Source: Ascaris suum (Eukaryota > Nematoda > Chromadorea > Rhabditida > Ascarididae). Taken from it: a stretch of DNA of 64,000 nucleotides. Below, piece after piece: positions 40,268 to 53,155 of this stretch (positions within the stretch are counted from its first letter, which is position 1; the number at the start of each line of letters is the position of its first letter). The stretch covers positions 3,716,849 through 3,780,848 of the forward strand of contig CM024176.1 of NCBI GenBank assembly GCA_013433145.1, written 5' to 3'. Below the pieces are notes generated by a model that had not been told where the DNA came from, searched no databases, and worked only from the letters and a program-made list of their open reading frames with translations. Both the position numbers and the translations under genes were made by a program.

Positions 40268-41954
40268 TCGTTCGATTATTCAGCCGAATTTGTTTAATTT
40301 ATTGTATTATATGTATTTTGCATTAACTGAGATATGAATTTCTTGCAAATCATACCATTATTACATTCTATAACTATTGAGATTAAAGAATTTTGTGACA
40401 AATTTTCAGCATATGTTATTGCAAATGTCTCTCAATTATATTAAAAACGTGTGTTAAGTTTAAAATTGTTAAAGCTATGTCACATTTAATTATTTCCTCT
40501 ATATTAAGAAAAAAAGTTTAATAAAATTCAATTAATTTCAAAATTTTAAACCAAATGCACAGAATTTGAGTATCAAAAAATTTCCGACAAAAGAGTTGCA
40601 ATAAATGATTCCTCGTTAATTTCTGTTCTATTGCAAAATACAGCATAATATATATAAATATGTTGCACTCTTTACTAATTAAAGAAAAAATTAATTTTTA
40701 ACTTGCATTACTTTGTTATTATATAATTCATAATTAAAGATCACTGTAGTGGATACTAGTTTTGTTTCGAAAAATAAATGCGATATAAGTTACACAAAAG
40801 TATACAGTGATTAACTTTGGTCTTAAAAATAGCTTTAAAAAAATTCAATAGAATTGTTTGTTTCGCTGTTTTTATAGTGAGATAAACACTTCATAAAATA
40901 AACGAAACGTTTGTTCTACTTCACTTCCATCTAACTATAAAAAGATCGAGAAGATCATCGCTATTAGCTTTCTGCATTTAGCAATGAAATATTTGGAAAA
41001 TATTCCAGCCTGAATATTTGAAAATATTTCCGCATTTTTTAATAAATTTTTTCACTTTTGATAAATGATAAGTCTAGTAATCTTGCACTTCATCCGAAAA
41101 TTGTTGGTTGTATTTCATTATTAAACTAAATTGTCATATTATATTATTTGTCTCGCACAATTCTCCGAACTCGATAACATTGAACGATATGAAGGTTATG
41201 AAATCATACACCTCCCAAGCAGAATCGCTGCGCAGTTTCGACCTCACATGATGATGCGCTAGGTTGTAACATGCAGAAGTAATGGCGCAATTGTGCTGCC
41301 TCAGCTATCTTTGACGGTACGTTTCCATTCCTCCTCGTGCATTATTTTTAGGAATTTTGACCAGTTTCGCTTGTCTTGTAACATCTTCTAGCTCGATTCA
41401 TGCCCAATACCTTAGAAAAATCCGATCAACAATGAAATATGAGAAAAACTGGTTCCCGGCAGCTGAGCCATAGAATGCATCCCTTCACAGCAATTCTAAA
41501 GTATAAACCAGCTTTATATGATTCCTTAAACTATTACACTTTAAAGTCAGTTAGCTGATAGCAACAGCGAGTGTTTTCATATAGCCATGCAAGCAACCTA
41601 ACCATACGTGACTTTAGATCTAATCAAAAATTCCCTCGAAAACTGCAGCGCATTTTGGCATTTAATCAAAAATCGGCACTCTAGAATGAATGTAACGTTG
41701 ATGATTTGAAAACAGCTTAAGCTTCAAGCTTTGAAGACAAAACATGATGGCAATCTTTCTACTTAATGTGGGCGAATATGGACTATACGTTTACTGTTAA
41801 TAAAATGTGAAAATGTCTTCACATATATAAAATCCCTTCAAAATGTGCAAGGGAAATAAAGGTAAGAGTAATAAGAAGTGAATTTTTTTTTGATTCTTGG
41901 GTTTCGAAGTGAATTCTTTTCAAAATACCCCCCAAAAGTCCATAGTCATATTCT

Positions 41955-42112
<158 letters not shown>

Positions 42113-43667
42113 TAATGTGCCAGACTTTAGGGATCGTTTTAAAGTAGAATCTCAAGAATCAAATATCTGCTGAGTTAGGTGGCATCTTAAGCTATCTGAT
42201 GTGTCAAGCACAATGCTTGTTGGTTCTTAATGATAGCGTTCGATGTTTTCTGCAAGTATGACATTATCGCAATGTTTGCAAGCTGTTACATTATTGAACG
42301 GGGTTGCAAATTGTGATGCTAGGCGGATGGAATAGCAGACTGAATCGAGTGAAAAACTGCCAATTACACGGAACATTAAGGCTCTGCTTCGCAATAATGC
42401 GCTCCTCGCGTACATTGGATTTTATCTATGAGTGGCGAAGATATGTGGGATCTAAGACAGTAAGGCGGACGCCTAGGGCACTTGTCGGTGAAAATAACGA
42501 TCGCATCACGAAATTTCAGAAAGAACTGAATTATGAGTGCTCATATACTTAAAATTATTTTCAGACTAAGGTGATATTACTTATGAACTATCCCAACCAT
42601 TCCACTGAGTCGGCTAGGCCTGTTCAGCTATGCAAGAAATAGGACAGTTATATAATATTTAATGAACATAGTTTGGCCAGATCACAGGCGAATCGCTGAA
42701 CCGCTGCATTCGTTCTACAAGGTGCTGATTTCACTTATATGTTAACCTAAGAAAGATGAGTACTGAGACAGACCAGCAAAGAAATTCAGATGTAAAGTGC
42801 AATGAGGATGGCCAGAAATTGAACCCGCTCTCTCAACTCTTACGGCCCTCATATTTTAATCAAAAACTCTGCAGACGCTGCTCGAACAATATATCTATCC
42901 ACAAATATATTAAAAGAGTTGAATTTTGAATGACATCACTTAAAAATTAGCGGTTGACTTTTGTACACGAAATGGGATATCGCAAATGTGTCATTACAAT
43001 GGGCTATGAAAATCCATTTGTACTTCGTGGGATTTATTTTTATGAAATTTGCTTTTCGAAAATAAGCGAATTTGCGAGATGCTCCCTAAATAGAAAAAAA
43101 TTTACTGTATAGATTAGCAAAAGCGAAGTTCGATTGCAAAAAAAAAACGCAAGTTGCAACTAAGTTGATTTTTGCATATTGAGTGCAATATTTTTGCGGC
43201 TAACAAGAGCATTGCTTATTTATTTGCGACAGTGCAGCGATGAATCTTTTTTGCAAAATTTTTAGCTCTTTGCCTTATCACGAACGTCACCTACCGTCAA
43301 TAATCCTATGTTTGGTCTCTACTCACTCGTCATGCTCAGGTTTATTTAATCGTTGTTTATTGTCATTATTTGATTACAAGCGTTGAAGGTTTCGACCACT
43401 GCTTTCAACACATATTGCTCCGCGAGTTTTTTGCTGACCGATGATGTCTCCCGTTTTTGCAATGATTTTATTTGCAAAATTCAACTGAAATGACTAATTA
43501 AAATTAAAATTTTTGTTTTTTATATGCGTAGTTATGCTGACATCTGTTTTTGAGCAAATTTCCAATAAAGTGGAGAAATTTCAACGATTTTCGGCGTAAA
43601 TTGAATTATAAAAAAGCTCGATGAAAAAATTTAGCAAAAAATTTATATTTTAAAGCTTCTTTAAAAT

Positions 43668-43735
43668 ATGGAAATACAAAATATGGAAATACAATGGAAA
43701 TACAATATTTCTGCTGTTTATTTCGATAAAATATG
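43668..43735 (+). repeat. Short imperfect tandem repeat (ATATGGAAATACAA unit)
   Basis: The motif ATATGGAAATACA occurs twice directly, then again in shortened (ATGGAAATACAATA) and altered (ATATGGAAACACAATA) forms nearby. Confidence 0.7.
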
Positions 43736-45341
43736 GAAACACAATAGCAAAAATAGTAGGAAAACATCAGAGTAATGATGCGTCGATTCAAATATGAGTC
43801 CGTGATAACAGTTAGTCTTTACTAAGATAAAGTTTATTCATTTTTTTGAATCTATAATTCAAGCAAGGATTTTTTTCTCTTAGTTGACGTGGTTTCGTAG
43901 CTATTGATTCTTGCCCCTGGATGGATGTTGACGGAAGAGCACATTGCTACATTTGCGTCTATACGAGCGATTGCTTCGAGGCAACACACAATTCCTTCAA
44001 TTCGTATGCGCTTCAAAGACGACCACATAATGGTTGGTTGTGTCGATGTGGAAAATCGGTAATGAGGGCCAACGAGAACGCCTACTGCCCTACTGCATAT
44101 ACACCACAGGCCACACACCACACATAAGTACATACCGCGGTGTTCAGCATCAGCACTCCATCAATGCCTTCGTTATTCTTTTCTCGTTCGGAATTTTAAA
44201 ATGCTTCTGAAATCACAACATCGCGCCACTTCCGTTAGTGTCCTTTCGTAGGCATGAATGCTGATCGTAGTGATCCAACAGTTACTTATAAAGGTACTTG
44301 CTGCATAGTAACGAAGAAGAGCGACACGAACAATCCTCTTTCCATACTCTTAGCCCCAACCCAGCCTCTCCCACACCCCACCCTTACACTTCAGCATCAG
44401 TGACCACCGTAAGGAAATTTACCATTCAGCGTGAAATTATTGCTTTTCATCCATGTATAACCACATTGTTTTTATGTTTTCTACTCACCACAATTTTTTA
44501 TTTCAAAGTAAACCGTAGGCAGTAGCGCCTCGAGTAGCATTGCCTCTCTAGTTCATCCCCCTCCCCCTACACCCTCTCCTTTTTCTAATGCCGTCTCAGG
44601 TTTCATGACGTCCGAATTGTTCCGATTAAGTGAGACTGATTGCTTTCGAGGATAACATTGAAAACTCCGGCGCACATTTAACTAATGTGATTAGGCAATA
44701 GTTTCATATATTACGTAATGGTTTTTAACGCATAAAATTTTTGGCACTTTTGAGAACATTTGTTATCGCGCTTTTTCCTCGGCCATTTTCGGGTCGTTGT
44801 GCTTCATTGTAAGTCTCCAGCCTACATTTGAGAGTTGTATTTGCTTCCCTTTCGAAAATATAATTAACAACATTTTTTAAATATATATTACGACTGTTGT
44901 TTTCTTAGTATGTTTTCCATTTTCACTAGAAAGAGTTAATGACATTCGAAAATATTGATCCCCTCTATTTTTTATCACATATGAATTTTCGTTGAAAATC
45001 AATGATATTCCTTTTGAAAAAAAAAAGCGTTAACATTCCATAAAATTAATTCCTTGATTCATCACAAATCGGTTGGAAAATAGCGTCTAAAATACTTTAA
45101 AAATTTCGATATCCCATATGTGGTCAAATTTTTCTTTTTTTTTGGATCTGGTATTCACTTGTTATTTAACTTCAATATAATCCTTTTATAAGTAACTCAT
45201 TGAAGTTTTCTATAATATAAAAATCTAACTGCAAACTTTTTACAAGTATGACTTTATAAAATTGTAAACAATAAATAACATAAATAAATATATTAAAAAT
45301 GGTAAATATTTTATAATATTTTTGATAGATGTTGTATATAT

Positions 45342-45390
45342 ATATTTTTTGATAGAAAGTGGCGAAAAATATTTTTGATAGAAAGTCGCC
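45342..45390 (+). repeat. Short direct repeat next to (AT)n array 8
   Basis: TTTTTGATAGAAAGT followed by GGC or CGC occurs twice about 30 bases apart, and a third partial form (TTTTTGATAGATG) lies at about 45320. Confidence 0.7.
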
Positions 45391-45409
45391 AAATGAATAG
45401 AGTGGTTGT

Positions 45410-45544
<135 letters not shown>

Positions 45545-45734
45545 CAGAAGGCGTGCTTTTGAATTTAAATGTATCATTCCACAGTTCATAGCTATATGAT
45601 TCGATCTTATCCACAGTTTGACTGTATTTCAATTCAGACCCTAATACAGGCTCTAATGCATTTCACTTATTGGAAACTCTTTTAGAGATGACGTCATACA
45701 CTTCTGCAATTGGAATATATGCATGAGGGAATTG

Positions 45735-45742
45735 TTTTTTAG
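45735..45742 (+). promoter_or_regulatory. Putative trans-splice acceptor of the acetyltransferase gene
   Basis: TTTTTTAG lies 22 bases before the ATG at 45765, with no coding frame ahead. The short distance to the start codon is as expected for SL addition. Confidence 0.45.
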
Positions 45743-45764
45743 CGCAGCAAGTGTTTAATCGAAA

Positions 45765-48700
45765 ATGACAAAAAATATTTCAAATATTCGCTTCAAAATG
45801 GCCGACGAATCGAATGGCGATGAAGTTTTCGCATTTATGATGCGACATTTTCGTATTATGGAGCCGATCACGAGTAGTCTAAGTGAGTTAATTAATAATT
45901 ATTTTTGGAAAAGGAAGAAAGGAAGAAAGAAGCAAGACAAACATATCACATTATATTTGAGTAAGATCTATTCTGACAAACGTTACTGGAAATTCGATGT
46001 TATGATATAAGATATAACAACGAATCTTTAGCTATAGAATAACTTTTATGAAGTTGAAGTCAAATTTTAGAGTTGAAAGTGAGAACATCTCATAAAAGAG
46101 AGCAAAAAGATTTTTCGCATTATTGAAATCTCCTCTGCATATTCAAAAGGCATTGGAATGCATCGAAAAAAAAAGCTATTAGCTATGTGCATAAATGTAG
46201 GCTAGCATAATAACAACGTCTGCTGAATAATACTAAGTGTCTGTTAAAAAAAGCTTAACTACTGCAAGAAAGCTTTTTGAGTAGATTAATGCGTCAATAA
46301 AAAGAGATGGAAAAATTACTCTGCTTAAATTAACAGTTCCACTGAAAAGCATTTCAAGGAAATATTCATTATATGGGTTTGTTGATTGCTGATTATTACT
46401 ATGAAATACTGAAAAATTTTTTTGATTTGTTAAATCTGCAGTCAAGAAATGATTGCTAGGAATTAAATTAAAACGAGAAAGGAAATAAGATCGTTTGAAT
46501 TAATAATTCGAATGCATATAAAATGTTTTATAATTAATAATTCGAATAAATATTGTAGTGGCAACAGAAGATGACTTGGAAGACTTCTTCACCGACCTCA
46601 AAGATAACGGTGTCATGTCTGGGCACTCATTTTTAGCCCAAGATGGCGACAAACTTGTTGGTATTTGCCTAAATAGTGTCTACGAAGTGGGAACTTCTCA
46701 TAGTGTATCGCGGAATAATTTCGATCCGATGAAAGATTATAAAGATGGTATGGGTAATCCTTGTAATGTAGCTTAAACTTCGAAGTATTACACTTTCAGA
46801 CTCCCCACCCCTTCCCTTTTTTAACTAATTAGCCGGCTATGCATTTCTATGCAGTCCACAGCATTTCAGACTGTATTAGAATCGTTGAAGAGAAATATGA
46901 ATGTATGGACTAACCTTCAAACAAACACACTGTAGATGCGAAACCCGTACTCTGACCTCTTTCCTTTATATATGCGTACGATGCAGGCAATTTAGCCGGC
47001 ATGAACGTTCCACTTGCCAATTTTGTAATTATCTGGAAAATCGAAAGCCGATACTTTCAATCTTACCAGAGGGGTAAGTCGCCACTCGTTATTGAATGCT
47101 GGTTATCGCGCAAAATGAACAAGAATAAAGTTAGCTCTGTCTCGCAAAAAAAAATTATTTTTCTCTTCACAACTTTCGGTACTTATGAATTTTGTGGTGT
47201 TTCAAGAGGGATGTACTTTCGAAAGCGAATGGGAAAGAGATATTGACGTAAATCCGAAAATAGCTAATGATCGAAGTCGATGAAATCTCCATTAATCCTT
47301 TGTTAAAGTTTTCCTGTATAGTAATTGCAAAGGAAGTCTCCTTAACTCAGCGTGCCTTGATGGCAGAAACGGACTCGTTGCGATATAATTCTAGACTGAA
47401 ACAGACATTTTCGATGGGTGGGAGATTGACGAAGTTTATGCCCCACTCAAGAAAACACGCTCGAAAAAAGGGTCTATATCGACAAGGGGCTCTACGTATT
47501 CTATATGCTCTGATTCCTCAAAACTTGTTATGATTTAAACTAATGCAAACAATTGAATGAGCTTTGATGCTCGCCAAAGCCACGAATGGAGCACATAGAA
47601 TTTCTTAACATACAAAATTTGAAATTTCAGGTGATTGGAAGACAGTGCCACCTTCTAAGGCATAATCAGTTCTAGAACCACTTTAACCAAGCCCCCCCCC
47701 CCCCACCTCCTGCATTTTTCGGGTTAGATTAGAGGCGTGCATTTGCTCTTCTTATATAATTATATCATTGTGCTCTTCAAGCACATGAATGTGTTTATCG
47801 GTAGGTTGATTTTGCTTAGTCGATTCAAATATCCGCAAAATTAGCGACCTTTGATAGAACTTTATTATCGTTCATTTCTTCATCGAAATATTTATTCCTA
47901 TAAAATCATTAACTTGAATTGCTAAATGAATAAACAATTATTAAAATTATATGTTCACTCTTAGAATCCTTTTTATCATTTATTTAATTTCATAAATGCC
48001 ATTCATCGTTGCATTGCAATTGCAGTAGCTATTTGCAAATTTATACCGAATTTTAAAATTGATATTCATAGCGCAAACATTTTCATGCATGAAATTTCCC
48101 CATCGTGCATTTACTATTTCATTAAAATGTGAAACGTTTCAAAAGAACGCACACATATGATACACTTTCTGAACATGTTACCTTTGTTAGTCAAATTCAA
48201 TACTGCTGTAGCGTTAAAAATTTACAAGCCTAACATAATTGATCAGTTTCATCCAAGCATTAAATTCCTAGAATTTATTGCGTATCAACTAATAAGAGTA
48301 GTAGAATTGATGCTGACCTAACGCGACAAATTATAAAGCGTCAAAGAGAAATCAAAGAAATTAATGCGCTCTGAAAAAAAATATAGAATTGTATTTGTAA
48401 AGTGGAACATAACACTTGTGCCCACGTATATACATATGCTCGCCTGTCTATGTAATAGTCACAGCTCAGAAACAGCTGCAGTTCGAAGCTTAAAATCCGG
48501 CGGATGCAGCAAATGCCATTCAAGCTGGCTACCGAAAATTCATATAAAGTTCTATTTCTCAAAATAACCTACAATTTGCGCGCAACTCCAATCAGGTCAA
48601 ATTTTTTAGCTTAAGTGTTCTTTTCACGAAATCTCAAAATTTTATGGATTTGTATGCATCACAAGTTAAGCGAGTTTTATCAGTTTCCATTTGTTATTTT

Positions 48701-51083
48701 TTGATGAGCGAAAATGGAAACAAATTTTAAAAGCTGCATTCGCATATTTATTAAATTTTGATACAGTGCTGGCACTTTTCCCATGAAGTTCAACAGGATG
48801 GGAAGAAAAAACCAGTTGTATATTTGCATCAGAACTCTGCATCCAATTTTGCATCAAAACTTTGTATCCAAGTTTGCATTAGGACTTTGCTTTATCGATA
48901 GAACGCAGATTTCAACCACTTTTATATGCCGAAATTGAATAAGAAAGAGGGAGAGATAAGAAGTTGAAATCATGGCTATTGTCACGAAATTGAAAATATC
49001 ACTAAGAAATATGATTGTGTGTATTTGTCTGTGCGCATATGGGCATACCTCAATCAATGCGTAAATTGTGCCATGACAATGACGTAAACTGCTCTTCGTT
49101 GCGAACAATTCTTGAGGGGCACTCACGAAACACTACTCAGATGGTACAAATCAATAATAAATTTCTGCAGCTTAACACTATTCACCAACTGCAGCTTAAC
49201 TAATATTTTTGAAATCTTAACTGCTCACCTCATCTTCTTGTGTAGCCTTAAAAGCAACAAACGCATGCCAACTACTTCAGTGATGAGGTTATTTAATACC
49301 AGGTATTTATTGAAGTCGGTAACGCTGAAACGAAAAATCCCCCCTAAAAGTCCAACATCACTTTGTTGGGATCGTTAACGGAGGGAGCACGTGGGAAGGC
49401 CAAGGGCTAGGAAAGGCAACATATGGCGAAACAATGCCAATGCATTGTCTTTTTTCCCCAATTGGCTAGAAAAGCCATTATAAGAAATTCATATGAGATT
49501 TTGCATATATTTCAATACCAAATAAATCATATCCTGAACGAGAGTTTAAATCGAAATATTTGCAAAAAAAACGTAAATTAATGGAAAAAAAAACCTTGCC
49601 AAAAAACTTAAGATTGTGCTGTAGTAATAAAGTTGTCCATTTTCAGACATTGAAATGGGTTCTTATAAGAGCGTGAATGCGAATCGAATAGCGACATTTG
49701 TTGCTGAGCTCGACAAAGATGTTAAATTCGCAGCACCTTATGCAAAACGAATATTTAAAATTGATGTTATATGTGTATCACCCAATTACGCCAGGTTTTT
49801 TTAATTCGAATTCACTCTCTAATAAAACAGGTCGACTAAAAACACTATTAGATATCAACAGATATGTAAAATAGATGACTATATCCACAAATTACACAAA
49901 ATTTGCCATTAATTGTAGAACAGTACCCCAAAATATGCATTAAAAGTAAAAGAATACCATGAAATGCAACACTGAGTGCAGAAGAATACCATATATCGAT
50001 GCATAAGTAAGGTAGTATTAGATATATCCAAGAAGCGACAGAATAAACTAACAGCTTCACTCGTAATATACTGGAGAACATTTTTATACTTTAAAAAATC
50101 GACGCCTCACTTCGGTATATCTTTAATTTCAGCGGAATAATATTCAAAATGATATCGAATTTTAGACCAAATGCATCATTCAGTGTGAATTTTTGTTTCT
50201 GAGTTAATGCAAATTAAAATATTGTCAATGTTCTTAGATGTGGCATAGGAGCACGTCTAGTAGAGATATCGTTGCAAGAGGCAGCTAGTGCTAAATGCAA
50301 TTGTGTCGCCTCAGCAGCTACTGCTAATGCTTCACAAAAACTTCTTGAAAAGGTATGACTCCACACAAAGCACACGATTGTTTCATATTTATAGCACTTC
50401 TATGCACCTCGTAGGTAATCTCACACTTTACAAAACCAATAAATTGAAGAGGTCAATAAACTGAGGGCCAATAAACTAAACTAGTAAATTGGGAACGCCA
50501 AAAATATCAAATGAATGATAAAGGGCCAATAATGTCGTGAGAGATCGATGAAAATAATATAACCGAAATGATCAAAATGGCCTGTTTATGTTATGCATAT
50601 GTTAAAACTGCTAACAACTGAAAGAGATTTTCTACCGTAAATATTTTAGCTCCTCTGTGGTGATTCTTCTTCAGTAAGTATTAAAAATGAATCGTTACAT
50701 AATTAGAATTCGCACTCAAATCTAATAACAAAAAGTGCAAAAAACTTCTTCGAAAAAGTTTATTCAAGTTAACTGCTATATATTACCCATACATTTGGGA
50801 ATTGGCAGTTGTTATAATAAGTGATAGAAAGAGTTCTCAAACTGTCAAACAATTCACTCCATTCAAAATCTTTCCTAAAAGCTTAGCTTTGATAGCTTTC
50901 TGTGACTTTATTCGTTTTCTTTCATTATTTATTCACTTTTCCCATTCGGGTATTTAATTGCAGTTTGGATTTAAATGCGCCAAAGAGTTGCCGTTTTCAT
51001 GTTTTCGAGAGGATTACCGACCAGTTTTCGATAATCTTCCCGATGGTGGTCGAAGTGGGAAACTGATGCTGATAAAATTATAA
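45765..51083 (+). CDS. GNAT-family N-acetyltransferase, arylalkylamine (AANAT)-like
   Basis: Acetyl-CoA-dependent acetyltransferase of the type that acts on biogenic amines (dopamine, octopamine, serotonin) in invertebrates. Exons: 45765-45882, 46559-46747, 49647-49794, 50238-50352 and 50964-51083 (TAA), all in phase, 229 residues. The first ATG was chosen because NIRFKMADESNGDEVFAFM forms the expected first beta-strand and helix. RIMEPITSSL is followed by LVGICLNSV (strand 2-3), GSYKSVNANR and then motif A: IFKIDVICVSPNYARCGIGA, where R152-C-G-I-G-A157 is the acetyl-CoA pyrophosphate loop (R/Q-x-x-G-x-G/A). Next come a helix LVEISLQEAASAKCNCV, motif B with SQKLLEKFGFK and a C-terminal strand ending KLMLIKL. 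The length is normal for the insect/nematode AANAT group. Substrate is inferred from the family only. Intron 2 is 2.9 kb and contains a possible cassette exon. Confidence 0.92.
46987..47073 (+). CDS. Candidate 87-base cassette exon in acetyltransferase intron 2
   Basis: It is bounded by ATGCAG on the left and GTAAGT, a consensus donor, on the right. It is open throughout and enters and leaves in phase 1, so inclusion would add 29 residues (GNLAGMNVPLANFVIIW...) between residues D102 and D103 without shifting the frame. Relatives do not have this insertion as far as I recall. It may equally be a chance open segment. Confidence 0.3.
47692..47704 (+). repeat. Poly-C run in acetyltransferase intron 2
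   Basis: Thirteen consecutive C (poly-G on the other strand): a homopolymer with no coding context. Confidence 0.85.
48823..48895 (+). repeat. Imperfect tandem repeat, about 25-base unit x 3
   Basis: Three consecutive units of the form TTTGCAT(C/T)A(G/A)(A/G)AC(T/-)CTGCATCCAA, diverged by a few bases each, in acetyltransferase intron 2. Confidence 0.75.
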
Positions 51084-53155
51084 TTTATTGTTTCAAGTAT
51101 CTGGATGACATAAAATGTTAGTTTCCAATGTTATACAAAGTTATCCCACTTGGAATTTGCTTTCAAATGAAATACCACTCGTCAATTGCGTGCTTACTCG
51201 TTCATGTCTAACACTGTCGCTGATGGGTAAACTCAAATAAAAACATGTAAGCATCGGAAATTTTAGTTAATTTTATGTCCATACCCGAGAATCAGTATGA
51301 AATTTAAATTAGCACGCTTCTGAAAAGTTTCACCATTCACGTAGAAAACATTCCAAGAAGACAGCATTCAATAAGTCAGACAAGTCAAGCGCAAGTAAAA
51401 AGAACGGCAAAATGGCTGACACGATATGTGCTTTTTGCGTCTCATTCACCTGACCAATTATTTCCACAAGCTAAGAGAAAAAATCAAATACGCAGAATCG
51501 TGCATTTCATCCTGACTATAATTTATTTGTTTCGATTGCTTGTACACATCTATCTCACCACAAGTTCGTTTCCCGTGACCTGGCCGTTTTAAAATTCAGG
51601 CAGATTTTCCGACTGTCAAATGCCTATAAGTACTTTCGTGCTGGTGAATCAATGAGAGATATGTGATTGGAGGTGATTAGAATGCGCAGATTTCGTCAAG
51701 TCGATCCAGTGCTTTTTCAGCTGAAAGTATCGGACAGATCGACCGATATATAAACATACATGCACACCGACTCAACGTTGTCATAATGCACGTTTTTGAG
51801 GATAATTCACAAAGGCGCATAAAAACGAAAACGGTGTAATGCAAATGAATATTGTATAAACAATGCGTTTGATCAACTGCGGTAATAAGTAACAATAGAA
51901 GAACGTAGCAATAAAAGATATTTCAACGTTACTTAGGCACAAAACGTCATCAAAATCGATGCATTTAAAACGCGAACATAAAACAGTGTTCAATAAGAGC
52001 GTTTCACAACGAAAATGGTTGAAAATTGAATCAGTGGAGAAGATGAGATCAGTTGCTTCAATATCCATTACACACGATGCTTCCCATTCACAAAATGACT
52101 CCGACCAGAGAAACTGTAGAGGGTGATCAGTAAATTGTAGATCAACTGCTTTCGTACTGAGCCAGTAAGTGATGATCATAAAACAAAGCAAATTTTCTAC
52201 AAATGCCTTGCGGCAAGGGTCAGTGCGTATAAAATGACAACTTTTTTGCTTACTTGCAATCACTACTCCTCCAGCTTTTAGCAACCCGTTGCCTCGTGAG
52301 GGTCGGTTCGTATCGTAGCGGTGGGCAGTCGAGCCGCGAAGTGATGCTCATTAACACAGATGCGACACTATTGGCGCCAAGGTTCCGTTGGAATGACATC
52401 CCCCCTTTCCTCCTGTTACTCCTCCCACCGCTTCCATTGTTCCTTATATCAAGGCATAATAAAGAACTTAACGCCTTATCTCGTGGTTAAATTATACAAC
52501 ATCTGACCGAACCTCAGATGGAGAGGAATTTGCAGATCATTCGAGGACACATTAAGAGTAGAGAGCCAGAACAGAGACTTAATACCCGTGCAAAACTGCT
52601 CATATCGGAACAAAAAGATTTTTTTTAAGTTCCAAAGAACATATCGTTCTATTACAGCAGCCGGGCATTTTTCATACGTTCAAATATTCAAGCTCGAAAG
52701 AAAAGACGACGAAATTTCTGCAAATTATTCATCTACAGAAAAATTCATGAAAAATTATAATTTCTCGAGAGGAAATTTCCCATGCCGGCCATCGATAGAG
52801 TTTCATTTAGAATATGTTGTTACTTAAAAGTTTTAAATGTAACCCATTACACACATCGATGCATTTCATAAATTTTCAAAGAGCAGCGAAACAATTCACC
52901 TATATAAATTGGACAGAGAAAGGCGAAGTGAATGAATTTGTGAAAGATCACGAAAAAAAAAAGCTGAAATCCAACGTGGTGAAAGAAAAAAGTTACAAGT
53001 CTATGAGCGTTTCGGATAATCGGTCAAAGTTCACCACCTTCACTACCTATACAGTATACATCATCGAATATGAGGCAAGACGAAGCGGTTGCTTTCCGCT
53101 GTATATCTCTCCGCTCCAGCTGTAACAAAATTCGCCGACAATTAAATAACTATAC
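51084..53155. other. Gap between the convergent acetyltransferase and ZP-protein genes
   Basis: It holds both 3' UTRs, an AATAAA at 51236-51241 that may end the acetyltransferase transcript, and dispersed-repeat copy 1 (52141-52598). The minus-strand open frame 51781-52284 (167 codons) is the longest outside the AT arrays, but it runs into repeat copy 1 and resembles no known family. Confidence 0.5.
52141..52598 (+). repeat. Dispersed repeat, copy 1
   Basis: It starts at ATCAACTGCTTTCG and aligns end to end with 54311-54386 joined to 55441-55816. By eye about 70 to 75 percent of bases agree. Conserved blocks include TCTACAAATGCC, CTTACTTGCAATCACT, GGTCGGTTCG and GATTATACAGCATCT-like stretches. 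Part of the plus-strand frame is shared between copies at the protein level (VGS-RS--QS... PR-R--D-P). It is probably an old transposable-element fragment. Confidence 0.8.

Noticed and set aside
43852..44133. Cys-rich open frames on both strands
   Set aside because: They overlap antisense, have no splice context or known motif, and cannot both be real.
47001..47533. Two open frames in acetyltransferase intron 2 as a separate nested gene
   Set aside because: No family resemblance; only the 87-base segment with matching splice sites is worth keeping as a candidate exon.
51781..52284. Minus-strand 167-codon open frame
   Set aside because: It is the longest frame outside AT arrays, but it runs into repeat copy 1, has no recognised family, and copy 2 carries a stop in the corresponding frame. 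Kept only as part of the repeat finding.
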